A stretch of DNA of 64,000 bases from Phytoseiulus persimilis (Eukaryota; Arthropoda; Arachnida; Mesostigmata; Phytoseiidae). The notes beneath the pieces were generated by a model. The model did no database searches and had not been told where the DNA came from. It saw only the letters and a program-made list of their open reading frames with translations. The position numbers were made by a program, and so were the translations under genes. The DNA lies in contig CM075104.1 in assembly GCA_037576195.1 (NCBI GenBank), positions 10,990,211 to 11,054,210 on the forward strand. Direction: 5' to 3'. Below, one piece after another: positions 1 through 13,548 of the stretch (positions within the stretch are counted from its first letter, which is position 1; every line of letters starts with the position of its first letter).

Positions 1-3000
1 CCATCTGAATCCCACCACGTTGCCGGAGATGGGTTGATCGAGCCATCCAACTTCCGTTGACGCCCCCTCTTCCAGTCGTTCTTGTGATCGTTTACATGAG
101 CGCGTTTCATAGAGCAGAACCAGGACAGGGGCTCCGCTCTCGCGCCTCCCTCTGCGACCCCTCCCCCCTGTACAATTCTGTGCTCCAGATTCCCTCAGAA
201 AGCCCCTTTCCCCCTAAGGTCCCTCGTCCCGATACCATCCGCTCCGTCAATCCTCCTCGCCACGGTAGCGCCCGAGGGACGAGTCGTCGGGGGGTTTGCT
301 GGTCACATTTATGTTATCTGCATTGCTCTCTCTTTTTGAAGCGTTCACTACCCGGCCCCAGGGATCGGACGCTAGTGTTTTACGCTCGAGATACCGTTTG
401 TTTTGACTGCCCGGCGGCCGCCCAGCCACCCTGACCTCTCTCGCCCGGCCATTAGCCAGCCAGCCAGTCATCTCGCTCGCTGCCAAGCATGCCAAAAGCT
501 TATCGAAATTCATATCGTGCTCCGACAGCTAGTGAGCTCGAGGGGCCGGGCGCAACATTCGGTTCCGCGTAAATTCACCTCACAAGACCGCTCCCTCGGC
601 AAGCAAGAGGCCCGGCACAGAATAGCCGAGGAAGAAACAGTACGGCCGAGATTCGTTACTTTTGCGTTCCTCGATGGAGATTGCTCGCTACTCGGCGGAC
701 GGACGAGCGGGCGGCCAGCCGAGTCGGAGCTGCCATTGCTTGAACCAACGCACAGGGCGCTCGTCGAACAAAACCAATGCAAAAAGCAAAGTTTGCTCAC
801 CTAGAGCTCCGCGATCTCTCGTCTGCGCTCCGCCATGCTGGAGCGGCGGCCGCGCCACGGCACGCTAAGTGCCTTCCCGAGCTAGCTGCAATTTATACCG
901 CAACCACCTCCATCGGTGCGGCAAGGCTGGAGTTGACGACGAAGATGCCCTACTTCGGCACCATCGTCTCTTCCCCCTTTTTTTTCGATCGGCTCCAGCT
1001 GCGTCCACCCGATTCGCAGGTCGAACAGAGCGAAGCGGCTCGAGGTGAAACGACTGAATCATCTACGCCAACTTGGGTTGAAGTACGTAGCGAGAGCTAG
1101 TTTCACCGTGCCCCGGAATATGCGGAATCCCGGATGTGCGCAATCGAGTTCCGCAGACGAATCGCATCGATATCCCTCGCGCAGCGTCGGGATCGAGAAC
1201 TAGCGCGGATGTTAAGGTTGCGACTCGAGGCCGTTCCGCTGGATGTGATGAACACAATCACGATGGTACTCACCGTGCACACTTCTTGAAGCTAGCTCGT
1301 TACCATAGCCACGCCAACGAGTCCTGGAATAGAAGATGCCTGGTTAGTTGCTGCCTCGCAACCGAATTCCTAAAAGCCCATACCAAGCTGCTCGGTATTT
1401 ATAGCAGCGAGCTGCAACTCCGTTGCTTCGTATCACTCACTGCTCTGCTCCTTCAGGATGCTATGCTGCGCCTCCACTCCCACGTCAACTATTCCCGCTA
1501 CAGTTACGGCCTCATTGAGGCGGGAGGAAACTCTTCCGCAGCGATGGAATGAAAAATCCACGATCGCCGACTCGGCCGACTTGTATGTGTCGTCGTTTGA
1601 GTTTCAGCTGAAAAATCATCGAGCAATCCCAGATACCGACCACAAACAAGCTGGTAAATATTAAAAGTCTGATTCCGTCGAGCCGTTTTCACTCTCGCTC
1701 GCCGGAGTTCTGCTCTCTTCGTTCTCGGGTGGGAACACGGGGAGGAACGGTTAGAACCAAAATTTCCTCTCGTACTTTGCTCATTGCCCGGTAGGATCGC
1801 AGCTCGTCGTTCATCTTCCGCTCGCTCTCCATTACATCGGGGAATAAAATGTGCGTGTCTTTCCGAATCGCGATTTTGTAACTCAATTTTAAAACCCACT
1901 CATCCGTTCCATGAGTATGTCGGCACAGTGTGCGCGAGCGGGGCTGAGTGAGAGGGGAATCCATCTCGACGCCGATCGGCCGCCAGCAGTCCTCTAACCT
2001 CATTACGACGCGCGTGTTCAACATTTTCCTTCTTCCCTCCCACTGATTTCATCATCCGTCCGACTTCTATATGATATTCGTCCGTTCGGTGCCGACTGTG
2101 TACCGAACGGCTCCTAGAGCTACCCGCGCAGATCGATCATGGGCGGAGTCCTCATTTTCCCTGTGAGAATTCCAACTCTCGATGCGCTCGTTGTGGAGGT
2201 TCCAGGACGGATCTGAATGAACTCCTCCGAGAAACTCTGGGCGCGAGGCCGAGTGGGCTCGGAGTCTCGGTTCGTATGACTCAGTCGGATGAAAAACTGC
2301 TTGTCGTTTCGTAGGCAGGTTGGTTCATCAACCCCCTTCACGAAACAAAGCCTCTACAACAATTAGATTTCAGCTGCTTAGCGAACGGCGAACTCGCAGG
2401 TGTACGAGCTGTGGATTCGAGCCATTCAACTTTGACGCTGAACAGTGCTGCTGGTGCGGATGTCTGATGCGGTAGGTCGCCTCCCCTTGTTCGTGCTCTC
2501 AATTCTCCCCCATTATCCTGCTCAGAATCTCGCGAGCCCTCTTCATCTGTGTACACAAAGATCCCATTCTTTTGCTCTCTCCCCCTTACTCACACTCTCC
2601 CATCTCTCTTTCCCTCACTCACTCTCTCCCTCTTTCCGCAATCGCTTTTCGTTCATGGAGGAGCCGCGGTGGTGCAGGTGCTCTTGGTATCGCAGCTCAG
2701 CATGTTGCGAGCAACGATGTCCGACGACAAGAGCATATGGTGAAACGAACCTGCTACCGAGAGCGAGCAAACGAGCCAGCAATCGATCCTTGTATCCGAT
2801 TTAAATGGTAATTCATAGCGGTGTCATGCGATACCCGCTCGCGGCCGCGTTCACATTTCAGATGAGCTCCCTTTCCCGGCCAGCTCCAGTTCTGCGTCGC
2901 TTGTGTGATTCCCCATCTCCAATCTGTATCCGGCTACCTATTCTACTTGCGACCCGCCGGTAACGCGCCCGTGGGTACGTGGCCACGTTCGTTGACTTGC

Positions 3001-3680
3001 TGTGTGCAGCGAGCAATATCGGCAACGACAGCTCGGTGTCGCCAATCTATTGCTAATCTTATTGGTTGGCACGAGCTTCACAGAAAATGTTTCCTTACGT
3101 ATTGGCATTTTGCTCGCTCCCCTTCGCGGGGCTGTAGGTTCGCCAGCCGGTAGAGCCCACTGTCTTGATTTCCGAAGGGGCTCGTTCGATCGAGCAGTTT
3201 CATCTGCCGCACAAAAAGCTCCGCAGGCTCGTCCGCTCGCCTGGCGGCTCCTGCTATGGATCAGAGAGACATAACAGCTGGCTCCTGGAGGACCGGGTGA
3301 CGGACAAGCTGACCGCTCCAGTCACGGTGCGACGGCTCCTTGCGACGAGGCATCGAAAGCGTGCGAATGCTTCCGCCCAGCTGGAATCTCCGTATCGAAT
3401 ATTTGTCATCGCATCCCCGACAACACATTCCGATCAGAACTTTCCCATCACACGTCCTCCGTGCACTGAGATAGTATCTGGCTAAAAGGACCGTCTTGTC
3501 ATCAGACATGAGCCTGTGGATAGCCGAACAATTTTTCGGAACTTTTCTCAATTTGTGTGGGCTCAACATTGATATCCGAGTGTGCAACAACGGCCCAAGA
3601 ACCGCAACTGGGCATGTAATCATTGCATTGTCGAGTATGACTGATAGAGTTTGTGTGAGCGACATGAGTAGAGCTCGAGA
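1..3680. other. No supported gene
   Basis: Only short overlapping frames in all six readings, none with a recognised motif. Apart from the pyrimidine tract at 2572-2638, the stretch has a short CCAG repeat near 450-460 and a TATTTATAG box near 1396 with no coding exon that I could tie to it. Confidence 0.6.
2572..2638 (+). repeat. Pyrimidine (CT-rich) imperfect microsatellite
   Basis: About 67 bases almost entirely of C and T with repeated CTCTCC, CACTC and CTCAC units. The complement is a run of GAGAG motifs, which in arthropods can bind GAGA-type factors; that role here is only inferred. Confidence 0.8.
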
Positions 3681-3681
3681 C

Positions 3682-4191
3682 AGTGGCGTAGCGAGCCTCC
3701 ATGATGCCCGGGCGGATTGGATGCCCCCCTTACTCTCTTTTTTAGGAGTCCGAGAAGATGAATGCGTTTGATGCGCACTAATTGTGTTCTTGGACGACCT
3801 ACATGAATGCAGAGAAAAAAAACTGCTAACTCTCTATGAACTCCACAAAGTCGAAGTCATCCGTGATGGACATTTCGATAATTAGGACAGCGAGGTTTGC
3901 CAACTTGCCAACTTTGCCAACCGTTGGCTCGATCTCTGATCCGAGGCAGAAACAAAATGAACCGAACGTTGCCTCCCGATCAGGAAGGGGGACGGGAAAT
4001 AGATGATGGTTCGTCAGAGGGGGAAAAATCAGATACAACGATCGGACCTTGCCCCTACTCTGAGGATTCTGGAGAAAAAAAATCCACCCGGAACAGCTCA
4101 AGTTCCCTGATGTAATAAAGATGGGGAGGCATCCTGATGCTCCTAGCGATCTGATGTCCGGGGCGGAACGCCCCCCTCTTGCTACGCCACT
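3682..4191. mobile_element. hAT-like non-autonomous element (MITE)
   Basis: A 510-bp segment is bounded by perfect 11-bp terminal inverted repeats AGTGGCGTAGC (3682-3692) and GCTACGCCACT (4181-4191). The inversion extends imperfectly inward (GAG against AAG), and both ends carry a C/G-rich block (GATGCCCCCC near 3720-3730; the complement of GGGGGGCG near 4168-4180). There is no transposase-sized frame, so it would need a partner element. A preceding C makes the left tip CAGTGGCG, typical of hAT ends, but flanking 8-mers (ctcgagac and tctcagaa) do not form a clean target duplication, so it is either old or mis-bounded. Class assignment is inferred from the tip sequence. Confidence 0.6.
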
Positions 4192-4296
4192 TCTCAGAAG
4201 TTCAGGCATTCATCATTTTATAACTTCCATCTATCCATATGGGGAGATGAATGGATGAGTCTCTGATGGCTGAGTTCATCAGTTCTCATGAGAATA

Positions 4297-4373
4297 GGGC
4301 AGTATTCATCTATCGATCTATTCGTCTACCCATAAACCGGTGGATTGATGGATGATGATTAATAATACTGCCT
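4297..4373. repeat. Inverted repeat / imperfect hairpin
   Basis: GGGCAGTATT (4297-4306) can pair with AATACTGCCT (4364-4373), nine Watson-Crick pairs plus one G-T. Inside this the CATC and GATC repeats on the left partly pair with GATGGATGATG on the right, so the whole 77 nt can fold into an imperfect hairpin. It lies about 105 bp beyond the transposon end. Confidence 0.45.
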
Positions 4374-7300
4374 GAACTCCCAAGCTCCAGACATGAGGAA
4401 TCATCACAAGATGTAAGAGGACGACGTAGGATTTCCCGTGAGCATGATGTTGTTCTTTTGCATTGTTATCGTCAGTTATCTATAAATACGGTTGCTCCCT
4501 GAACCCTCCCCTCAATATCATCCGTAGTAATCCCGAATTCAACAAAGCCGCCGCGCGCTTCGCAGACATGATCACCCCATGTGTAGGGTTCGAGCTGCAG
4601 GCTTTTCGTGACAAAAATATCAACAGCCATGCTGTGAGCCCCAAGAGCTTCTTTCGGAGACGTAACCAACTCCACGCGCGGGCAAGTATGCGAGATGTTA
4701 ATGAAAGAGACCTTTACACACATAAGCCACGCGAACGCCAACTGCATTCCCAGCTGAGAAGAGCTAATGCTTTCATTTGCATACGTAGGCATTCTGACTG
4801 CTTTCCCCACCGTTCGCCCTCCCACCTGCTGAACCCCCTATCTGACCCGCGGGGTGGGTGCCTTTCCGTGTACTGTCCGTCCGTCCAGCCGTCCCGTATG
4901 TCGGTAGGCGGAGAACTCATCGGTGGGCAGCGAGGTCAGAACGAGAATGTGCAACAGTGAACAACAACAGCGACAATGACAACGGAGACGACCGAGAAAC
5001 CTACACAGTAACCGACGAACGGGCTTCAGGACGAGTGCTTTCACCAACGTCACAGAGGGGGCGTCCACGGAGGGGAGACGCACGGACAAACAAATGACCT
5101 GGAGCGAGAGGCACGTATGAATAGCGTTCGTCCAACGAGTCGTTCGAGCGTCGACTCCTCGGCCGCTTTTGCTGACTCAGCCCTAGTCGTCTCTACTGAT
5201 TTCTACGCGTATGAGAGATGGAACTGAGCCCGGATCTGAACGGCTCTACGTACAGGCAACGAGCCTCGGCATCGAGGTCGCAGCCAAGACGTAAGGAGTT
5301 GACGAACTGGAACCCACAAGGATGCTACGATGCTGGAGGATTAAAATTACTGGAATCTGACGGAGAAATAACTCTTGAACTCGACTCCGATGCGCTCTAA
5401 CCTCTGAGGAGAGTTTCGATCAGTCGCTCTCGAGAGGAGAGAACAAAGGTCCGAGAATGGTTCTTCATTTCATATCAGAGTTGTTGCTTCTAACCAGGAG
5501 AACAAAAAGTTGAGGGATTCCCGGAACTGGAGGCCGGAACAGGTTCTCCTCATTTCTTCGGCTTCCAGCCCGCACTCAGACGGAAGCGGATGCGAGGTGC
5601 TTAGCTTTCTTTTCCTCTTTTTTACTTTGCCCAGTGACGACGTCGGTTTCTTGGAGACCGCCACAACACAGACCACGCAAGCGAGGGAGGCGGTGGCGGT
5701 AGCAGGAGCAGCTTGTTGGGCTTTACTGCTCCTGGCTTCTTTTTTGCGAGGGTTTGAGCCTTGCCTCCGTGTACCTTCCACGGGGCTGGTCGCTGGTTTC
5801 ATTCCCTGCCGCTCAACTATCCTAATCCGGGTTCAGCTTTTCCCCGAGCTAAACACATTTAAAATTGGACCACTAGAGCAGGGAGTGCTCTCCGTTTTTA
5901 GAGGCGAGGAGAAGGAAAAAATATAGTGGGTTCGGGACGTGGTCACGAACGTAGACTTCTACCTTCCAACGAAGAACGGGTAGAACGTGAGCAGGAACAA
6001 TGGGGGTCAACAATGGGCCTCCCCCCTCCGTTCCTGAGGCACCTGACCAAGGGGAACCAGGAGGGTCAGGAGCGGGGACATGGGATGTGACAGCAGCGAA
6101 AGCCAGTAGCGTTCCTGATCGCCCGAAGATCAAGAGCCACGGAGTCTGGACGCACGCTCAGAGCAACTCCTGACCTTCGACTGCAGAGCCATAGGAGGCA
6201 CACGTCCTCTCAACCCCAAAAAACCTCGGCATCATCAGGTTGGACATCTGAACTTCTCCTCTCTGTTTCCCATGTACGATTGTCTCGAATTTCTTCAATC
6301 GGCATGAGGCAGAGACGCAATAGCCGTTTCTGTTACGATTCATCAGCCAGGAGGTTCAAGGCTTGCCCGTCGCTGACTCCTTTCAGCCTGGGGCTCCGAG
6401 AGCCGGCAGCTCGAGAGACGTCCGTTCGGAGACAGATCCATCCAAGCTGCGCACGAACAACAACGTAGTGCACGTCCCCGGCATTGGCTCTGCAGTGATA
6501 CCGTAGACCTTGATGTTTATTGATACGATCTCAATGTAGACGCTCTCGGATGCCTCCTGAGTCCCCGATAATAACAGAAGACGGTAGGAGGCGGCGGCAG
6601 CCGCGGCCTTCAGGAGTCTATGCGGGAATCGTCTGTCGTGCTGAGTGTGGCAGACCCGCGATGCTCCCCCTGTTTTCCGCCGTCAGGATAGATAAATGGT
6701 CTTCTCGCCGTTCCATCGCAACTCACTGCAGACCGAGAGGACAGAGCGCCGTCCCTATAGGAGGCTCGCAGTTAGCCGGCCGACCAGCAAGCGAACTCGC
6801 AATTCGAACGAACACAGTAACGCCCGATGCCGCGTCAGCTTTTCGTAACGACGGCACATAGTCGACTACCCGACCAGTCGGAGTCGGGCGATGGAAGCAA
6901 GACAGACGAACCGAACGGAGGACCTCGTGCGGCTCAATCATTAGTTTCCATTATCTCATTTTCTTCGTCTTCCTCCGGTGGCAACAGTGACGCATTCTCC
7001 TGGATCGCGATCGGCAGGATCTGACGTCGATGATTCCTATTGACAGGACCGGACGAGACAACGGACAACGTGTTATGATGGTATCCAGTCGAGGATGAGG
7101 AACACAGCGAGGAGAGTGCCGACGGGGGAGTAGATCGATAGAGAATCCGATGAAAGGTTCGTAGCCGGCTAGCTCCCTCCGGTAGGAAGACGTCAATCAG
7201 CAAAAAGAAACCGACGTCAGAACAAACACTCCCGGCGGAGTTCCTGCTGCAAAGCGAGGTTCCATCCTGGCCGAGAGGGCTACTGCCGTTGGAAGGAGTT

Positions 7301-10300
7301 AGTTACTTCAGCTTGCCGTCCAGAAGGAATTCGCGCCGTTCAATAAAGGACAGCTATTCGCTCACAAAGAAACCGGAGAAGTTTCTCCCTACATCCTGAA
7401 TGACGGTTGCTGAAGGGTAAAGTGCAGAAGTATCTCAACTACCGCCAGCCTCACCGAAACTTTGATTCAGGTGACATGATGAAAACGGAGCCGAAACTAA
7501 CTGGCTGGCTGATATTGGTCAGAGAAAGAGCTCGACGGGGAAAGGTTCGGCGAACGCGATGAAGGGTGAGGAAGCCGACAGCCATCCTGTCAGAGGTATC
7601 GCCGTTGCTTCCTGAAAGCTCTTTTATATCTGGCTGTCGATGTTTATGGACAACCGTGCCATCAAGCAGGCCGGACAGCCGGCTTGCCAATGAGTCAGTC
7701 AGCCGGCCGGTCAACAGACCCTTCGGTGACTCGGGTGTCCAGGAGAGGCACGCAGTCTCGACCAAGGAGTCCGGTCAACAAGCCGGTCAAAGGTCATTGC
7801 GGTGCATTAGGCCGTGCTGGAGCTCTGCTCTTGGAGTTAGTGGCGAATGTAGTGAGTTGTATAACACGACACGGTCAACACTGCCCTGGTGGCAAGCAGG
7901 GCTAGGTCCTGGAGCCAGTCTAGGTGCAGGTTCGCGGGCAAGGAAAACAAGTTTGTTGCGTTGAGCACCCCGGCCGGCTCACTTTTCATCTACTGGCCCA
8001 CTAGCGGCAGGGCCCCGTTTCCTTTCATCTACTGCTCCACTCCGAGGCCGCTTGCCAAAATAAGTTGGTGAGATAGTGGACTCGCTGGCCACCGAAAGCA
8101 GCAATCGAGTCGTTCGGAGATCCGACGGAGCAAAACTCACTGAGTTCCGTCTTCCTCTCGGTCCAGCCGGTCGTGTTTCCAACAGATCCTACGCCTGTGA
8201 ACAGCCATTGAGGAGAGCTATCTCGGAGACTGTCGAAGGCCGCTCCCCTGACAGGGTATGGAAAACCAAGTCGGGACTACCAGGAACCATCGAGAAGAAA
8301 TGGAACACGAGAGTCCTCGTGCGGAAGGGAACTTCTTGAATGCTCGCTCGGCTCGACAGGCGTTTCACGGTTTGAGCGTTCTCGCCGCCAACATCCGCTG
8401 TTTCTGAGCAGTCAGTCAACCATCCAGCTCTGTCGTCCCGTTGGTTTTGGGTCTTTCGTTCTTCTTTTACTCTTTCCCTACGGTTGCAGAAGGGAACCAA
8501 GATTAATGGATGGAGGCTTTGCTCGCTCACTCTGCTCGCCAACAGCCTCCATACACTGCGCAGAGGCTGCAGACTCGCGAGAGCGTAGGCGGGGCAGGGG
8601 GGCATTTGGCTCCCCTTTCCCTCTTATAACTCTCTATCGTTCATATTCTGGTTTCCTCTGTGTGTTCCTCTATTTCTCATCCGCTCTGCATGTGCTCCTG
8701 ACCAAAACTGAAATTGGAGGGGGTGGGGGGTTTCTCGTGTCCCTCCGAGCTTTTCCTCCTCCCGGCGTGCGACACGCGTCTTCAGCAGCTAACCATGATG
8801 TATGTATTAGGGTGAAATAGACATGGCGGCCCCAAGCCACGAACTGGAGTTTGTTCAATTCGCTGAGGAGCGGAGAAAACTTGTGCGGCTGGTCGTTGCT
8901 GGGCTGACTGGCTGCCTGTGGTTTGTACGGAACAAAGAAGCACATGAGAAAACCCATACGGATCGAGTTCATACTCGGTTCCGTTAGTTACTCCGAGCCC
9001 GAGTACATGCGCGAAGGAATACCGAGGGACAACTGGCGAGAAAACCGTGAGTCCGACTGGAGATTACAGCATGTTAGGCTCTACAGTCGACGCCCGAACC
9101 AATCAATCTCCCAGACCTCTTCGCGTACATTTCCGTGCTCCAACGACTCACGAGGATGCAGCGACCCGGAACACGGGGAGAACAACGTTGAGCCCTCTCT
9201 GAGAGACCGCCGAAGTGCTGCTCCCGGACGGTGCGAGCCAGCAACCACACAGCCGAGAACGGATCGAGAGGACCGAACTGATTGAATGACGGGGGAGAAC
9301 GGCTCTTCCCATACGGTAGCGAGACTCGCTCACTAAGTCGGCGAGATAGGCGACTTGCATGCGCTCCTCCAAGAGCTTGCTCGCGAAGCAATTAGCCGTT
9401 GCGAAGGTGAAAGAAAGGAATAGCAGGACGAAGTCCTAATCAAGCTCCTCATATTACGGCGAACTGTCGCATCTGGCATGACACGACTCCAAGGAGGACT
9501 GAATACAGCGCAAGAAACACCGGCTGGACTTCCTGGTCACCACGCAGCGCTGCAACAGTCTGTTCGGAATGATCCTCCGTCGTCGACTGACTGACTGCAA
9601 AGATGAGCGGATGAGAGATCCCTCTGCCGAAGTCGTCAAGATGGTCGAGATGCAAAAGAGGTCACGGAGAGTCTTTCGTTCGCAGCAAAGTGCTCCACTC
9701 GCCGCCAGCTGCGGATGAGATCATAACAACTTCGGTGTAATGACGACCCACCAAACGGAACGAAGAGCGTTGTTTGGTTTGTTTCAGTCCCTGCCCACGC
9801 TGCTGCCTCCATCATCGCCCTGGCACCAGCAGCTACACCGGTGGCTCATAACCCTCGTCGTAATGCTTGGGGCAATGGAGCAACAGGCCTCAGCATGGAG
9901 TCCGTAGTTCTTCTGTTCGTCCGTGCGTCTCGGCGTCGCTCGCCCGCCTGCCTTATTTCTTGCTCCATCCGCAGGGAGAGCAACCAAGCGGATGGGGAGC
10001 AAAGGACTCGGCGGGAGGGGACCTAATGCTCCCAACAGCGGGGCTTCAGCAGTAGCTCAATAAATATAGCTCAAAGCCTCATTTCCCTCATCCGAGGCAG
10101 CGTTGCCGAGCGGCTCGGATTCTACACTTACGAGAGTCTTGTAGGGCTTCGGAAAGTGGTCAACTTGTGACGAACTTGGGAGATAGCTTCTCCCCACTCT
10201 CATTCGACACGGGTAACTTTCTACTTCGAAAAGCATGGCCCGAATGGCGAGCGGAGCAGTATGAAAAATCGTCTATTTCTTCGGGCTGCTTTTCATCCCG

Positions 10301-13300
10301 GAAAAAGACGACTCTAGCCGCTCCTCTTCGTTTGATGCTGAGCTCCGCCGCGAACCCGGTCCTAGTCGAAACAAGCTATTACGAACTCATGGATGCATGG
10401 TGTTTCCCCTTTGTCCATACGGAGGGTTAATCCTACGTTCATTGACTAATACGCTCTTTCCTAATTCTGACATCGGCCGGTCGAGAGTCCACATGACGTC
10501 CGACTCGACACACTCGGCTGCCTGATGACGTTGCAATAGCGTCACGCCAACGGAAAGAAAACATTCTGGTCACTCAAGAACCCGAAGAGAAATAAATGAA
10601 TCGGGCGTCTGAAGTTCCCGGGGAAGAGATGCACGCAACTTCTCCGTGGTTCAACGAGGTATTGTGCGAAGGAGAATGTTAGTGAACTAGATGATTCTTG
10701 CTCCATCTATCCCGGACGGTGCACCGCTCTTTTCGATCCAACTCCGGAAGCTCTGGAGATCAGGATTCGTACATCGGATCCCACACGTGTACATACAGAT
10801 GCTTCCATTACATGCTTCACTGTAATGTTCCTTCGGGGAGACTCTGACGACGTTCGCTCCGTGAGCCGTTCCAGAGTGTTCTCTGTTGGACTCATTCTTT
10901 ATGCTGATACCGGTGTTTGAACTCTTGAGCCAAATAGCGCCTTGAACCGCAGGAATGAGCCGCGCAAGAGCTGCTCGGTCCATTATGAATCAAATGCCTA
11001 TCGTCGGATTATCCGCTCGAGTGAGGAATCAATCCGGCAATTTTTAAGATCCGACTGCGCGAAGCTTAGCATCGAGAGGTTCCGACTGACCAGATGAATT
11101 GTGCTAGTTAATTCACAGCTTTGCAAAGGCGAAGGAGGGATCGCGTCATTAATTCCGAGCAAGGAAGCTCCTCATTTCGCAGACTTTCGATCTTTCACGT
11201 ACGTCCTGAATCTCCCAGAAAGCTAGAAGTGAAGTTGGCGAGCATATATCCAGTCGAGCACCCAGCGGCCCGAGCGAGAGTTGTTCTTGTGTTTCGAGCA
11301 CTGCAACCTGTGAGCACCACAGAAGAGCCAACAACAAATCAGGAATTGAGATACTGACTGTCCATGAATCAGTTCGACGTTGAGTGAAATGCTACCTCAT
11401 GGGATCGGTCAAGCGGAAAGCAAAAAAAAAAGGCGGCTCTGTCTGAGCCTGGCCTTCATTGAAAGTTCCCTCCCGCCACACTCCGGGATCTCTCTTTGGT
11501 CGTTTTCTGTTGGCCGAACGAGGGAGCAGATGAAGCACCGCAACTTAGCTTGAAAGCCAAGCGGACCGCCGGCGAGTCAGTCAATAACCGACAGCAGCTG
11601 AGGGAAAACCCTATGAAATATGGATTGCACTCAAGCAGTCGGTGTAGCACAAACTCAGCAGGCACAAGCGGGACACAGACGTAACCTCAGGTAATAAAAT
11701 ACAGTGTACGGCTACTAGAGTCATCGATTATGCTACAAACAAATATCAATCCACGAATCTAGCGTCATCTCATTAAACTCGAAGCTATGGAACTAGTTCC
11801 GATCACAGATAGTTCCAGGAGGGCAGTCGAGTCGGTCGTTGGACTTTTGCCGGATTCTACAGGTCAGAGGGGGTCAGGGACGGGGGTTCGTTAGCAACGT
11901 CAGTCGTGGAATTCCGCAAGAGCTTCCAGGACTTTGGACCCGCCCGCTTCATCGGTCACTTGTTCGTTCGGTTATTCGTCTCGAGGCACCGGGTCGCCTC
12001 TCGCCATCCTGCGTTCTCGCTCCCACGGAGTGGCACACAAACAGGCGGGTGGGCGCGCGCGCCGGCGATTAGTCACCCCCACCCACCTCATTCTGTCTGT
12101 TCATACTAACGATGCTTCGGATGAGGACCACGACGGCAGCGACGGCGAATCCAGGGAAAGGAGAGTCCGGACGGACGGATGAATGAGTGAGTGAATGGGT
12201 TGTTCGCCCGCACCCTCGCTCGCGCACGAGGGAAAAAGAGAACAAACGAAGGAGGACGACGGACGTCACTTCGGCGGAGGAGAATTTCGCGCACGTGACT
12301 TTGGTTAAGCGAGAAGATGTGGCACTCTCCTATCCTGCCTGCGGGACTCGCTCCCGCAGTGGATCCGGACAGCACGCACGATCCCGCACGGCGCGCTTGT
12401 GAGTGTGCACACACGAGGCATATAGTAGGAAACGAATATGAGCATCAGATAATTAAGGACAATTTTCGGCGACCGCGACACTGTGCTCCGCCAAGTGTGT
12501 TCATAACTTTCGGTCGGAGTCCTTTTATGATGAGCAAAGTCTGCCTGGCTGGCACTCAGCCACTCGGCCAGCCTCGGGCCATCATCCAACCAATTCACTC
12601 GTTCATCCACGTGATCGCGGAATGTTGAGAATTTTTGCTGTCCTCGTTGTTGACTTAGCAACTTATATAGGCCCTCGCCGGCAGCGCCATAGCTCAAAAA
12701 TTGCTTTCGCTGAACTCCTCCTCCTGGAATGTGCGGAGCACCCGCTCTTCTCTTTCCGCCTCGTGGGAAGACCCTCTGAGCCGGATGACTTTCAGGAACT
12801 CACGAGCAAAATATCGCCGACGTCGACTCCACCATCACGGTCTAATCGAATCAACCCACCTGAAGAGAATAAGAGAGCCAGGTTAGCTTGATGCAAACTT
12901 TCAATGGAATTATTCGCTTCCCCCGGCAACTTTCACGCGAATATTCCGCGGCAACAGCCGACTTACGGAATGGATCTGTGCAGTAAGCGCCATTTGGAGC
13001 TCACAGCAGTCAATCTGGGTTATCGAAGCTCAAACTACACGAATGCACCAGTCCCGGCGATCGTGGAACGCGACGAACATCACGAGCTAGTCCGACCCCA
13101 GAGGCGTTTCGACGAATGACTCAATCGTCCAAGAAACGGACCCGGAACAGTGAGGACAGAAGCCTGTGGAGCAGTCAGTCGTCCCCGCGGGTCGAGGCAC
13201 GAGATGAAAGCGCACGAGTAGATCAATATTTTCACGAGAGTTGAAATCTGCCCGACGCTTCCGGAGTTTCTCGGAATCATCTCTCTCCGTACAGCAGCGT

Positions 13301-13530
13301 TGATCGCTGAAAGAATACTCTCGGAGCGCGTCGAGTGCAACCCGCCTGGGCGCAAAACCAATTCTTGTTTCATTTTTCGCGCTGGACGAACTAATTTCGC
13401 TCGGTCTCGTGTGAAATGAAAACACACAGACAGAAAGACTTGATGAAGTATTGTACAAAAATGATCTTCGAGGGGAGGACAAGGGAGTCGAGGAAAATGA
13501 AAATAAATAGAAAAACTGGGACAGTTGACA
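4374..13530. other. No recognisable gene
   Basis: Frames up to about 140 codons occur on both strands but overlap one another and show no domain. One minus-strand frame ends in a Glu-rich tail (7030-6934, ILPIAIQENASLL then PPEEDEENE) behind an acceptor-like TCAATAG, which is the best exon-like piece here. A TATATAAG box lies on the minus strand at about 12669-12662. No RNA gene was found. Confidence 0.5.
12053..12062 (+). repeat. (GC)5 run
   Basis: Five GC units followed by CGGCG, in a GC-rich stretch. Confidence 0.85.
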
Positions 13531-13548
13531 GAGCTCCGGCCGGAGCTC
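13531..13548. repeat. Perfect 18-bp palindrome
   Basis: GAGCTCCGGCCGGAGCTC is its own reverse complement over all 18 bases with no spacer. It could extrude as a short cruciform or be a dimer-protein binding site. It is not repeated elsewhere in the window as far as I can see. Confidence 0.8.

Noticed and set aside
7670..7900. Repeated GGTCAACA/AGGTCA-like words as a nuclear-receptor cluster
   Set aside because: Spacing and orientation are irregular and the words are short. This is consistent with the local CCGGTCAAC repetition rather than a response element.
10097..10175. tRNA-like start (GGCAGCGTTGCCGAGCGG, resembling a Leu/Ser tRNA 5' half with an A box)
   Set aside because: No B box (GGTTCGAATCC-type), no closing acceptor stem and no anticodon arm follow, so it is not a tRNA gene.
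12655..12675. TATATAAG on the minus strand as a promoter
   Set aside because: No coding exon, initiator or downstream element could be tied to it. Such boxes are expected by chance in 64 kb.
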